NCBI GenBank assembly: GCA_031315915.1
Contig: JALDRK010000035.1
Coordinates: 1 to 39,000 of the forward strand
DNA from: Nitrospirales bacterium
Lineage (GTDB): Bacteria; Nitrospirota; Nitrospiria; Nitrospirales; UBA8639
DNA: 39,000 bases
Direction of reading: 5' to 3'
Shown here piece by piece: positions 8,606 through 17,002 of this stretch (its first letter is position 1; each line of letters starts with the position of its first letter). The translations under genes were made by a program, and so were the position numbers. Under the pieces are notes generated by a model. That model was not told the origin of the DNA, ran no database searches, and saw nothing but the letters and a program-made list of their open reading frames with translations.

Positions 8606-9466
8606 CTACCCATGATCGGGATGGCTTTTTCTTCCCTTCCCCAAGCCCACGAAATTTCTTATTCGATTCAGTTTAGACTCAGGTCTAATAGACTTCGAAG
8701 GAAGGGGAGGCTTAACAATCAAATTGACGGGAAGAACACTTCCATAAGTTATTCCAGCCGATCCAGGAGAAGCTTCTTTGAAAAATGTTTCTTCTGCCGG
8801 CCATTTCCAGTTTTCATACCAGGTCCAACACTGATGCCTGATATATATATCCATAATGCTTTGGACTAATTCGGGATTCGTAGGCAAGGTGACCACCTGA
8901 GAAGCCTGAGCTATCGACCCAACCAGACCAACTGTCCTGGTACTGCAATAATTGGATGTCCATAGGTCAAACCCCAGACTGGCTTGAAGGTCTTTGACAA
9001 CCCGGTACACTTGCACATGCTCCTCATGGCCATACTCTCCCCAGGAATTATGAGTGACTACAGTATGATATTTTCCTAATATATCGGACAATTTATTCCG
9101 TAAAACAAGATAATTATTCTGGTAATGCTTTTGACCATTTCCGGGCAATTTACTGTCGGCAATCAACTCTACACCAAATGGAGAAAACTTGGGGGACACA
9201 AAGTTTTTTGGCCGTGAGATGCCAAGGGCCATTAACTCAAGACAGGACATTTTTTCATGAAAGGGAAACTGAGAAAGGGCTTGCAGACGAAATTTTTCAA
9301 ACGCGGGATTGGCCAGCTCCCCTAGGTAGCAAAGCACCACATGATCGACTTTTTCCAAGAGGGAACTGAACCAAAGGATCTCATCATCCGGATGAGCTGC
9401 AACGATCACAGTTTTCTTTAAAATATCAAGACTGTTCATGAAGGAAACATTCTCGACCAATGCCAT
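8606..9466 (-). CDS. PIG-L (LmbE-like) family deacetylase
   Basis: 286 residues. The zinc-binding motif VIVAAHPDDEILWF lies near residues 20-33 and the second zinc ligand motif GHEEHVQVYRVV near residue 140, together the hallmark of N-acetylglucosaminyl-PI/MshB/BshB-type deacetylases. These enzymes remove the N-acetyl group of GlcNAc-containing small molecules or lipid-linked sugars. There is no signal peptide, so a cytoplasmic site is expected. Position among glycosyltransferases suggests it unmasks an amino group on a glycan precursor, perhaps for later sulfation or acylation (inference). ATG 9466 is used; a second in-frame ATG at 9439 is possible. It is separated by 204 bp from rfbF. Confidence 0.85.
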   Translation of the reverse strand: MALVENVSFMNSLDILKKTVIVAAHPDDEILWFSSLLEKVDHVVLCYLGELANPAFEKFRLQALSQFPFHEKMSCLELMALGISRPKNFVSPKFSPFGVELIADSKLPGNGQKHYQNNYLVLRNKLSDILGKYHTVVTHNSWGEYGHEEHVQVYRVVKDLQASLGFDLWTSNYCSTRTVGLVGSIAQASQVVTLPTNPELVQSIMDIYIRHQCWTWYENWKWPAEETFFKEASPGSAGITYGSVLPVNLIVKPPLPSKSIRPESKLNRIRNFVGLGKGRKSHPDHG

Positions 9467-9868
9467 GTGGCCTATGGTTTTTATCCTACCTGGTGCATCT
9501 CCAGGCTCACAATACTATTCCATCTTCACTTTGAAGCTGATCATTTTTAAGAACTTTATTCCGCGAGTGCATTCAACCGAAAGCACAACATTTCCAACTG
9601 GGATTTCCTCAAAACCAATCCTCTTTTGATTGCGTAATTGCGATGGCACACCTATCCATACTACAAGTAACCCCCGACTTATACAGAGCATAAGACACGG
9701 ACCCGTTAGTCCCCTATGGCTGGACAATAGATTTCCAATCCAACCTTATTGACAAAAGTACAAAAGACAGATATTTGATTTCGAGCACTTTCATTAAGGA
9801 GTCTGACCTTTCTTGCTTAATCGTATATGTGATGCCACTATTCGGCCCCGCAGAGGGAACCCATCCAT
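9467..9868. other. Gene-free stretch between the PIG-L and ATP-grasp genes
   Basis: About 400 bp with no convincing gene. A 70-codon minus frame (9515-9727) opens with TTG, has no ribosome-binding site and matches nothing I recognise. It could be the tail of a decayed gene (its end reads GIKFLKMISFKVKME). No obvious hairpin terminator or promoter was found. Confidence 0.5.
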
Positions 9869-10822
9869 TTAAAAAACAAAGGCCTCCTCAAACGCTTTAG
9901 CTAACCTAGTAATGGCAACCTTACCATCATCAGCATTTATTGGTTCGGGAGGTCCTGCCGGATTATTATTGACATCCACAATATAGATTTTCCCTTCCTT
10001 TCTGTCACGCAGCACATCAATTTCGCCGTAATCCAACCCAAGAGCCTCGCAAAACTGAACGATCTTTTGAATTTCCTTATCGGATAGATACTCTGCCACC
10101 TCAGAAACTTTTACATTTTTGGCTGTATGCTTTCTATCGACCAAACGATCATCAATGGCTCTTTGCTTAATATACACAAACGGAATAATACTTTTAAAAA
10201 TTGGCACTCGAATGTCTTGCACCAAACCATTATCCGTTTCGTTGTTAATCAATTTTTCGTACACAAATTCACTATTGGGAATGGCAGTAGGACACTCCAA
10301 GATTTGCCCAACGTGAAGACCATTCCAGTTTGATTTCATGACACATTTTCCTCTATAGGTTCGCGGGTCAATGGATACTGAATATCCAAAAATCTTTTCG
10401 AAGACCGCACTCACTTGCCTCTTACTCACATCATGACAGTGCATATTGACAATAGGTATCCCCGATGGCGATTGTCCCAGTTTCCGGAAAAGAGGCACAT
10501 CCGGAAGAAAAGGACTGCCATCAAACGCATTAAGCCATTTCAGGCCCATATGCACTTTATGAGATGTATCGTTCGTAATCCGATAGCCCAGGAACAATAG
10601 AATCTTATATATGACAAATAGAGGTTTGGGAGGCTCAGGAAGAAAAAGAATTTTTTTCTTTTGAATAACTACTCTCCAAAAGACCTGAACCAGGGTTTGT
10701 ATTTTCTTTCCGGAAAACTTTCCATTTCCTAAAATATCACAACGATATCGGTAGACCCGCAAAAAATAATTATAGCCATCCCAGGCTCGCAATAAGAGAG
10801 AAGGTAGAAATTCTGCGGACAT
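9869..10822 (-). CDS. ATP-grasp-like carboxylate-amine ligase family protein
   Basis: 317 residues. The C-terminal third carries the ATP-grasp metal and nucleotide layout: a lysine-rich strand (CVMKSNWNGLHVGQIL), then LGLDYGEIDVLRDR and IYIVDVNNNPAGPPEP, where the D-V-N-N-N-P motif matches the Mg-binding acidic residue and Asn of the fold. The N-terminal 100 residues (WDGYNYFLRVYRYRCDIL; LFVIYKILLFLGYRI) are basic and hydrophobic, with no clear signal peptide. ATP-grasp proteins in glycan clusters can attach amino acids or peptides to sugars; that role is only inferred here. A clear Shine-Dalgarno (TAGGAGCTGATGG before ATG) fixes the start. A sulfotransferase gene lies immediately downstream in coordinates but upstream in transcription. 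Confidence 0.65.
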   Translation of the reverse strand: MSAEFLPSLLLRAWDGYNYFLRVYRYRCDILGNGKFSGKKIQTLVQVFWRVVIQKKKILFLPEPPKPLFVIYKILLFLGYRITNDTSHKVHMGLKWLNAFDGSPFLPDVPLFRKLGQSPSGIPIVNMHCHDVSKRQVSAVFEKIFGYSVSIDPRTYRGKCVMKSNWNGLHVGQILECPTAIPNSEFVYEKLINNETDNGLVQDIRVPIFKSIIPFVYIKQRAIDDRLVDRKHTAKNVKVSEVAEYLSDKEIQKIVQFCEALGLDYGEIDVLRDRKEGKIYIVDVNNNPAGPPEPINADDGKVAITRLAKAFEEAFVF

Positions 10823-10967
10823 CCATCAGCTCCTACAAGGCATACAGAAGAACCTGCAAAGACACAAACAAGGAAAGAAAGCACTACACTCAGATTAATA
10901 TTTCATCTGGAAGGAAGAAGAAAAACAGCACCACTGAACATTTTGAGGATCCGAAAAAATTCCAGCA

Positions 10968-11816
10968 TTAACGATAGCCAAACATCTCCATGGTTGGCTT
11001 AAAGATTCGTTCAATCTTCCCGCTAACATATTCAGGCATTTCTTCTTTCCAACTATCGGCTTGCCCTTTTCGAACAAAAAGTCCTTTTCCACTCTTTTCA
11101 CCATGAAAGGATTCGGCGCCATGCTTTATTTCACTTTTTTGCATGGCTTGGAATGCCCCCTGTTCAATAGCCATCGCCAACAAGGATTCGGTATAGTCCA
11201 GTTCAGCAAAATCAACAATTTCTCTAAAGGTCTTGCCTCGATCCTCGATAAGATCCTCATAACGAACGATTTTGACGGGCTGCCGCTTGGCCCGTTCCAC
11301 CCAATCACTCACTTGTTGATCCCACCTGACCAGCCAAGGCTCCCAACGCCGGATACAACCGTATTCCAGCATTTCATCCACAAATTCTTCAAGTGTTCCA
11401 TGATCTACCCGATCGGTATGAAGCCAATGATGATAATATGACAAAAAAACCGATCGAGGATCACGAACCAGGTAAATCGTTTTGGGATAATAATCATGCC
11501 ACATAGGGTTTTCATTCCTGAATATTCGTGGTGAAGGATAATCATCGAATTGCTTCACCTTTACCCCTGCCATATGAATATTGGGAACAAACTGATACAC
11601 ATTGGCCATGGTCACCTTTTTACACATTTTGTCGCTTAAGATAACCGACAACATAAAGGCGACCCAAGTATTGCCTGACTTGGGATGTCCAACCAAGAAC
11701 ACATCCGTGGGCCGAAGGGTTCTTAATGCCTCAAGCCTAATCGCATGCTTAGTCTTTATGTATGAAAGTTTCTTTCTTAAGGTTGGCGGCATTAAATTTT
11801 TGATCAATTCTACCAT
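10968..11816 (-). CDS. Second sulfotransferase (cytosolic sulfotransferase-domain type)
   Basis: About 282 residues from the preferred start. The PAPS-binding loop FLVGHPKSGNTWVAFMLSVI and the 3'-phosphate-binding element IYLVRDPRSVFLSYYHHW place it in the Sulfotransfer_1 group. The C-terminus (FHGEKSGKGLFVRKGQADSW) is the region resembling the RKG-type PAPS contact of cytosolic sulfotransferases. The frame is open to an ATG at 11834, but ATG 11816 is preferred because AGGGGAAATTTA stands just before it. It shares the fold but not close sequence with the sulfotransferase at 936-1814. Placed between a GT2 and an ATP-grasp gene, it probably sulfates the same glycan or its precursor. Confidence 0.87.
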   Translation of the reverse strand: MVELIKNLMPPTLRKKLSYIKTKHAIRLEALRTLRPTDVFLVGHPKSGNTWVAFMLSVILSDKMCKKVTMANVYQFVPNIHMAGVKVKQFDDYPSPRIFRNENPMWHDYYPKTIYLVRDPRSVFLSYYHHWLHTDRVDHGTLEEFVDEMLEYGCIRRWEPWLVRWDQQVSDWVERAKRQPVKIVRYEDLIEDRGKTFREIVDFAELDYTESLLAMAIEQGAFQAMQKSEIKHGAESFHGEKSGKGLFVRKGQADSWKEEMPEYVSGKIERIFKPTMEMFGYR

Positions 11817-11864
11817 TAAATTTCCCCTGTTCATTAAAAACTTTCAATCCAAATCTTCCGCGTT

Positions 11865-12794
11865 TTAGCCTTTAGAATATAATTGGATTCTTCCAGGCTG
11901 ATACGACTTGCATGGGTTCATTAGCCTGCCCTTCAGTTGTCCCATCAGTTCTCCTGTCTGTTGCGCAAGAGATTGACGCCACAAATCTTTTTGGGGCAAT
12001 GATTGATTCTGAATCCAAACCCCCTTTCTGAGGGTATTAATCCATTTGGAGAACGATCCATGTAATGAAGAAGGAGGAAGCATACCGAAATTTTTATATC
12101 GTTTATAACACCAGTAGTTCGAGGCAAACCGATTTTTACTACGACGATACAAGGATGATAAGGTGGGATTGACTCGTCCGACACGTATTTGAATAATTGC
12201 CTTCGGTTCAAAATATAATGAAAACCCTTCAAGTTGAAGACGCCAGTAATAATCCGCATCGTAGGCATGTGGAAGACATTCATCAAATCCTCCAATGGCT
12301 TCATGGATCCATTTTTTAATCCCCAAATTTCCACTTCCACCACCCGGCAAAAACCGTCCTTTGTATAAGCCGTCCTTCCAGGCTACAGCTGATCGTTCCG
12401 CAATACGAGGCTCGTTGAATTTATCAAATGAAAACTTTCCACAGACAACATCATGCTCAGACAAGGCGTTGCCTATTGCGGCTACCCACCCCGGCTGAAC
12501 CTCATCATCCGCATCGCAACACGCGAGATTTTTTGATCTCGCTGCCCTGGCGCCCTGGTTAATCGCATAAGGGCCGCCACGACGGTCTGATGCATCAATG
12601 ATTTGAAAGTAAGGGAACCTATTCTCATATTGCTTGGCTACGTCAACGGAGTTATCCGTGGATCCATTATTCGAAACAATTATCTCCCAAGCCTCCGACC
12701 AGGTTTGCATAGATAAAGCTTCGAGTTGAGTTGCCAGAGTGGCTCCCCCATTAAAACAGGGAATAATGACACTCAACTTAAGATCCACGTTCAT
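11865..12794 (-). CDS. Family 2 glycosyltransferase
   Basis: 309 residues with a GT-A fold: LSVIIPCFNGGATLATQLEA at the N-terminus, VSNNGSTDNSVDVA, the nucleotide/metal motif LACCDADDEVQPGW, and the acceptor-side motif GGFDECLPHAYDADYYWRLQ, in which the ED-like acidic pair is replaced by DAD. No membrane segment follows, so it is a soluble or peripheral enzyme at the inner membrane. It adds one sugar to the growing chain; the sugar is unknown. It is 31 bp from the second sulfotransferase gene in the same direction, supporting co-transcription. Confidence 0.9.
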   Translation of the reverse strand: MNVDLKLSVIIPCFNGGATLATQLEALSMQTWSEAWEIIVSNNGSTDNSVDVAKQYENRFPYFQIIDASDRRGGPYAINQGARAARSKNLACCDADDEVQPGWVAAIGNALSEHDVVCGKFSFDKFNEPRIAERSAVAWKDGLYKGRFLPGGGSGNLGIKKWIHEAIGGFDECLPHAYDADYYWRLQLEGFSLYFEPKAIIQIRVGRVNPTLSSLYRRSKNRFASNYWCYKRYKNFGMLPPSSLHGSFSKWINTLRKGVWIQNQSLPQKDLWRQSLAQQTGELMGQLKGRLMNPCKSYQPGRIQLYSKG

Positions 12795-13003
12795 TTACGA
12801 TTTATCACACTTATGGATCAAGAGAGGCTGCCCAACAACCCGCTTCATAGCCATCGTTTGAAACAAATGGCCCTCATAATCGCAAGAACGCCTCAAAGTT
12901 CATAACCAAATAGATCTCGAGCAATGGCAAAACTGAGGTACTGAGTGAATTTTGGTCTCAATCGCGGGGGGAAGGGGAAAATCCAAAGCCAATGAACATC
13001 CCC

Positions 13004-14233
13004 TTAAACGACTGTGCTTCCTATCTTCGAAAGGATTTCTACAATAACCCGTGGATATTCTTTAGCAAAATTCTCCCTGGTGTAATGACGTCTGGCATAT
13101 TCCCAAGCCGCTCTAGCCTTCATTTCTACCTCATCGGGAGGAAGAAGGGCAATATTCCTCACCACACGCTTAATATTATCGATCGAACAATCCCTGAGGG
13201 AGTACCCATAGTCGTGAACATCAATACCCGATTCGTAACTGACAATGGGCACTAACCCCGCATGCATACAGGTTTTCACAGAAGGAGCTCCCCCTTCGGA
13301 ACAACTGAGATGAAGGGTAGATCCGCAAAAAGTCGCAATATCCCTAAATTTTTCACTATCGATATCCACCCATCCTATAGTCTGAATATTGGATGTCTCG
13401 TAGAGTTCTCGATGATACACCCGAACAAACTCCTTTTCCCTCTCTACGGGCGCACAGACCGTTAGATGACACTCCGGTATCTCTCTAAAAGCCTCCAATG
13501 CCAAATCAAGTCCCTTGTGAACGAGGCCACTACTGCTAAACCATAGAAAACGTTTCCGACACTGGTTCCAATCTCTATTGAGCCAATCCAGGTTCACCCC
13601 GCAAGGGCTTGGGAGTTTAAAGATTTTTTTTTTCGCATAGGCAAAGGTGTCTAGGACAAAATCATTGCCGGTGGCCGTCCCATAATCTGCGTACTCAATA
13701 CCCTGGTTAGGTATCTCAAATCTTCGCGGATTCAAGGTGACTCCTCGTCTTTGCTGGAGGGCCAATAACCTATTTGCCTCTGCAGCATTATGAAATAATA
13801 TATGAGCGGTATCAATGTGCATTATCTTCACGCAATCCTCATTCACCAGTGGAGCAAGCCTCTCCAAATTACGCCGAACATCTACCAGGATCGCATAGTT
13901 TCCTTTGGGAATAAAATTGTGATTGGTCCAATGAATCACATCCACTTCGTACCCGAGTTGCACAAATGTCTGGGCCATTTGCCATGATTGCCAAAAATTC
14001 GTATGACTTTTCGGAATTGAGGTGCCCGTTGGCAAAAGAAACGCATCAATGATATAGGAAAATAGTACCCTCCCGCGTGAGCCTCCTTCGGGACGGAGAG
14101 TAACGACCAAATTTTCACGAGATTTTCCTTCCTTGACCTCTTTCTGGACCTGCCTCACAAATCCTTTAGCTTTACGGATTACACGGAAAAGAGTGGAATC
14201 TCTAAATTTTTGAAAATTCATGGTTTTCCGCAT
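13004..14233 (-). CDS. GT4-like (GT-B fold) glycosyltransferase
   Basis: About 409 residues from ATG 14233; the frame is open to a GTG at 14281 and neither start has a good ribosome-binding site. The C-terminal half shows a GT-B pattern: FLWFSSSGLVHKGLDLALEA (donor-binding Lys region), IQTIGWVDIDSEKF, and SEGGAPSVKTCMHAGLVPIV, which carries the E-x-x-x-x-x-x-E-like donor site with the first Glu clear and the second replaced. The N-terminal half (HTNFWQSWQMAQTFVQLGYEVDVIHW) is the acceptor domain. It likely transfers a hexose or similar residue at the inner membrane. It is the first gene after the multi-hairpin spacer at 14319-14432. Confidence 0.8.
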   Translation of the reverse strand: MRKTMNFQKFRDSTLFRVIRKAKGFVRQVQKEVKEGKSRENLVVTLRPEGGSRGRVLFSYIIDAFLLPTGTSIPKSHTNFWQSWQMAQTFVQLGYEVDVIHWTNHNFIPKGNYAILVDVRRNLERLAPLVNEDCVKIMHIDTAHILFHNAAEANRLLALQQRRGVTLNPRRFEIPNQGIEYADYGTATGNDFVLDTFAYAKKKIFKLPSPCGVNLDWLNRDWNQCRKRFLWFSSSGLVHKGLDLALEAFREIPECHLTVCAPVEREKEFVRVYHRELYETSNIQTIGWVDIDSEKFRDIATFCGSTLHLSCSEGGAPSVKTCMHAGLVPIVSYESGIDVHDYGYSLRDCSIDNIKRVVRNIALLPPDEVEMKARAAWEYARRHYTRENFAKEYPRVIVEILSKIGSTVV

Positions 14234-14318
14234 TTTTAAAATAAAAACCAGTTTCTTTCTTTCAATGAAGAAGATTCCCACAGCAAACTGAAGGAGATAT
14301 TCTTAGGAAATAGATTCC

Positions 14319-14432
14319 CCCGGTTAAAGCCGGGTCCCTTACCATTTCAGCATCAGAGAATGCTGACCCAACCCCTGCTGAGAAAAACCAGCAGGCTATA
14401 TCAAGACTCATTCACTCACGGGTACGCCCGTG
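14319..14432 (-). repeat. Cluster of four tandem hairpins (candidate structured RNA or IS200/IS605-type remnant)
   Basis: Four perfect stems stand in a row: CCCGG/CCGGG (14319-14334, loop TTAAAG), TCAGCAT/ATGCTGA (14347-14366), CCTGCTG/CAGCAGG (14374-14395) and CACGGG/CCCGTG (14417-14432, loop TACG). They lie in the spacer between the NodB gene and the GT4 gene, and would be transcribed on the minus strand. No stem is followed by a T-run, so they are not ordinary terminators. The layout resembles structured ends of IS200/IS605 elements or their guide RNAs, but no TnpA, TnpB or IscB gene is present. Confidence 0.5.
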
Positions 14433-14771
14433 GTGTTCTGTCATCGACCGCATAGATCATCCCCCAACGGTAACTCACACAGCAAGCGACCGGGAATAGC
14501 TAGTTTAAATATTGGAATCTCATTCATATTGACCTCACTGCCGCAATGACAACGCAAGATACTTTCTAGTGGCTATCATATCCCACTCATCGCCATGTCC
14601 CCTATGGGCATCCAAATAACTAAGGGTGACATAATCGCCACAAAGTCCATTACCACGGAATCTTCAAGAAACTCATTCTGAAAAGAAGGAGGAACCGATT
14701 TCTCGGTAAATACCAACGAATACGACCAACTCAATAAATCCAAATGAGGGAAATGTATCCGCTTTGGTGAT
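14433..14771. other. Remainder of the spacer between NodB and GT4 genes
   Basis: No gene is recognisable. On the minus strand a very short frame (MNEIPIFKLAIPGRLLCELP...) ends just before the hairpin cluster; at 28 codons and without homology it is not called. I see no promoter that I would defend. Confidence 0.4.
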
Positions 14772-15446
14772 CTACGGTTGGCTGGCTATCGGCCAATTCG
14801 AAACTGGCTTTCCGGCTGAAAGAAGCGTTGGAACGGTGACAAAATGAATATGTGACTTTAGAACAGAAAGGGCTTTGTCCAATCCTTGAATCATTGGCTC
14901 TCGATCAAAATCTGTTTGGGGCAATTTGCTGTCACAGATCGTATCATGCAACAGAAAAATGTTGCCGGGTTTAAGGCGGCGAATCATTTTCTGGGCTATT
15001 TCTTCAGATTTTTGAGGAATCCAATCCTGGGCCGATACATTCCACATGATAACTTTATACCTCAATAACCTAGCATCAAAGAGAATTTGATCATTTTGCG
15101 CTCCAAAGGGTGGCCTAAACAACTTTTGGCCATATGGGGACGTTGCCCTTGCACAGGACCACATTTGCCGTAATCGAAGGACTCGTGAACCCATTCGCGG
15201 AAGATAGGGATGATTCCACGAATGGTTCCCGATTGCATGTCCAGCCTTGGCAACCATTCTCACAACATCAGGATACTTTTTGGCCGCCTCTCCAACCATA
15301 AAGAAGGTGGCCTTCGCCTGATACTTTGCAAGAACATTTAATACTCGAAGGGTGTCCACGGGATGGGGGCCGTCATCAAACGTTAATGCGGCAACAGGTT
15401 CTTGCGTGTCAACATTTGTTATGAGGTTCGGAGAGAATTGCATCAT
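14772..15446 (-). CDS. Polysaccharide deacetylase (NodB/CE4 domain)
   Basis: 224 residues, essentially one NodB domain, with all five CE4 motifs: AALTFDDGPHP (catalytic base and metal Asp), IGNHSWNHPYL (the two metal His), FRPPFGAQN, SAQDWIP, and NIFLLHDTI (catalytic His). CE4 enzymes remove N- or O-acetyl groups from polymeric or oligomeric sugars. The N-terminus (MMQFSPNLITNVDTQEPVAA) is not a signal peptide, so unlike many family members it seems to act in the cytoplasm, probably on the lipid-linked glycan before export. It is 115 bp downstream of the ABC exporter ATPase gene. Confidence 0.92.
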   Translation of the reverse strand: MMQFSPNLITNVDTQEPVAALTFDDGPHPVDTLRVLNVLAKYQAKATFFMVGEAAKKYPDVVRMVAKAGHAIGNHSWNHPYLPRMGSRVLRLRQMWSCARATSPYGQKLFRPPFGAQNDQILFDARLLRYKVIMWNVSAQDWIPQKSEEIAQKMIRRLKPGNIFLLHDTICDSKLPQTDFDREPMIQGLDKALSVLKSHIHFVTVPTLLSAGKPVSNWPIASQP

Positions 15447-15561
15447 AATTCGGCTAGAAGAGGGGAACCCCTTACTGAGAAGGATGCTTAAAAAAGGACA
15501 TCCCTAAATATTTGAGAAACTTCTGAATAGTCTGGTTTTTCACAAAACAATTTTTCTTTAT

Positions 15562-16932
15562 TTAGGATAACAGACTGTAACCCCCAAGCCTACTTGAACC
15601 TCCTGCAACTTCTTGCTCCTCATGACGAGTGACTTTCCAATCAAGATAAGGTGAAATAACTCCGGCACGACGTTTAAAAGGATAGCCCACATCTGAAATA
15701 CTGAAGTTCATGACATCCCGATGTTCATCCTGAACATCCCCCTGAGGCCTCCCCGTAATCCCGACTCCGACAAAGTATCTTCCCGGCTTGAGAGTATTCG
15801 CCGGCAGCTCACAAACAGAATGATAGATCCCAGGGCCTCGAAGGCCTTCAGAATGAGGCGATCCATCATTATCATTTGAAATCAATATGACGTTTCCAAA
15901 AGAATCTCGAATCCAAAAATAGACACCCAACTCTCTGACCTTATCCTTCACCTCGTATTCAATTTCCACTTTGGGTCTTTCATTAAAGCGAAAAACCGTT
16001 GTTTCGGTATTACCATGACTTGACAATATTCTGGCCTTCCTCAACCACGCTAAGTGATTGGGCAAAACTTTATCCGGCTTCATGGACCAGCATCCTACTT
16101 TTTCTTCACTCGAAGACAGATACTGCATCACAACGTCGGATGGAAAACCATCTTGCTTCAATCGGCCTCCTTCCAGCCAGATCACACGACTGCAAAGCTC
16201 TGCAATTGCTCCCATATTATGGCTTACGAAAAGTACCGTTCTGCCCTCCTTTGCCACACTACTCATTTTTCCCAAACACTTCGCTTGAAACTCTGCATCT
16301 CCTACAGCCAATACTTCATCAATAATTAATATTTCAGGCTCCAGGTGAGCCGCTACGGCAAAAGCAAGACGTACAGTCATCCCGCTAGAGTATCGCTTAA
16401 CTGGCGTATCAAGGAATTTCTCTACACCTGAAAAATCCACAATAGCATCAAATTTTCGTTCAATTTCCTTTTTTTTCATTCCCAACACAGTGCCATTTAA
16501 ATACACATTTTCTCTTCCCGTTAATTCAGGATGAAAACCAGTGCCCACCTCAAGAAGGCTGGAGTTTCTCCCATGAATTTCGACCTGCCCAAAAGTTGGA
16601 CGAGTTATTTTTGATAAAATTTTCAAAATAGTGGATTTTCCTGCCCCATTTTTTCCAATGATCCCCAATACTTCACCTTGCTTCAGCTCAAAAGCAAGGT
16701 TTTTCAATGCCCAAAAAACATCGGAAGGATTTTCGAAATCTTTGTTAGAATCGGTGGAAGAAACCGCGTCATCAAACCTATATAAAGAACGATATTTTTT
16801 ATAATTTCTCAAAGGACTTTTGAGAAAACTTATGAAACTCTTTCCCAATGAATCGTGAATTTCTTCTTTTAACCCTATCCGATAGCATTTGCTGACATTT
16901 TCAACCCGTATAGCCACATTATTGGATTTCAT
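15562..16932 (-). CDS. wzt: ABC-2 polysaccharide exporter ATPase with C-terminal Wzt-like sugar-binding domain
   Basis: 456 residues. The nucleotide-binding domain has Walker A GKNGAGKST (residues 93-101), the Q-loop region VGTGFHPELTGRENV, the signature YSSGM (181-185), Walker B ILIIDEVLAVGD (201-212) and the switch His in FVSHNMG. An insertion of about 40 polar residues between the first strand and Walker A is typical for the TagH/Wzt/RfbE group. The C-terminal 190 residues (for example VYFWIRDSFGNVILISND, LKPGRYFVGVGITG) form a Wzt_C beta-sandwich that in known systems recognises the non-reducing end modification of the glycan. AAAGGATCAGT precedes the ATG. It pairs with the permease gene 70 bp upstream. 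Confidence 0.93.
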   Translation of the reverse strand: MKSNNVAIRVENVSKCYRIGLKEEIHDSLGKSFISFLKSPLRNYKKYRSLYRFDDAVSSTDSNKDFENPSDVFWALKNLAFELKQGEVLGIIGKNGAGKSTILKILSKITRPTFGQVEIHGRNSSLLEVGTGFHPELTGRENVYLNGTVLGMKKKEIERKFDAIVDFSGVEKFLDTPVKRYSSGMTVRLAFAVAAHLEPEILIIDEVLAVGDAEFQAKCLGKMSSVAKEGRTVLFVSHNMGAIAELCSRVIWLEGGRLKQDGFPSDVVMQYLSSSEEKVGCWSMKPDKVLPNHLAWLRKARILSSHGNTETTVFRFNERPKVEIEYEVKDKVRELGVYFWIRDSFGNVILISNDNDGSPHSEGLRGPGIYHSVCELPANTLKPGRYFVGVGITGRPQGDVQDEHRDVMNFSISDVGYPFKRRAGVISPYLDWKVTRHEEQEVAGGSSRLGGYSLLS

Positions 16933-17002
16933 ACTGATCCTTTACTATTACTATATTACTGAAGATCTTCCGTGGCTTCCTCACGTGAACACTTCCCACG
17001 AA

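Noticed and set aside
9515..9727. 70-codon minus-strand frame between the PIG-L and ATP-grasp genes
   Set aside because: TTG start, no ribosome-binding site, no recognisable domain; may be a gene relic but not callable.
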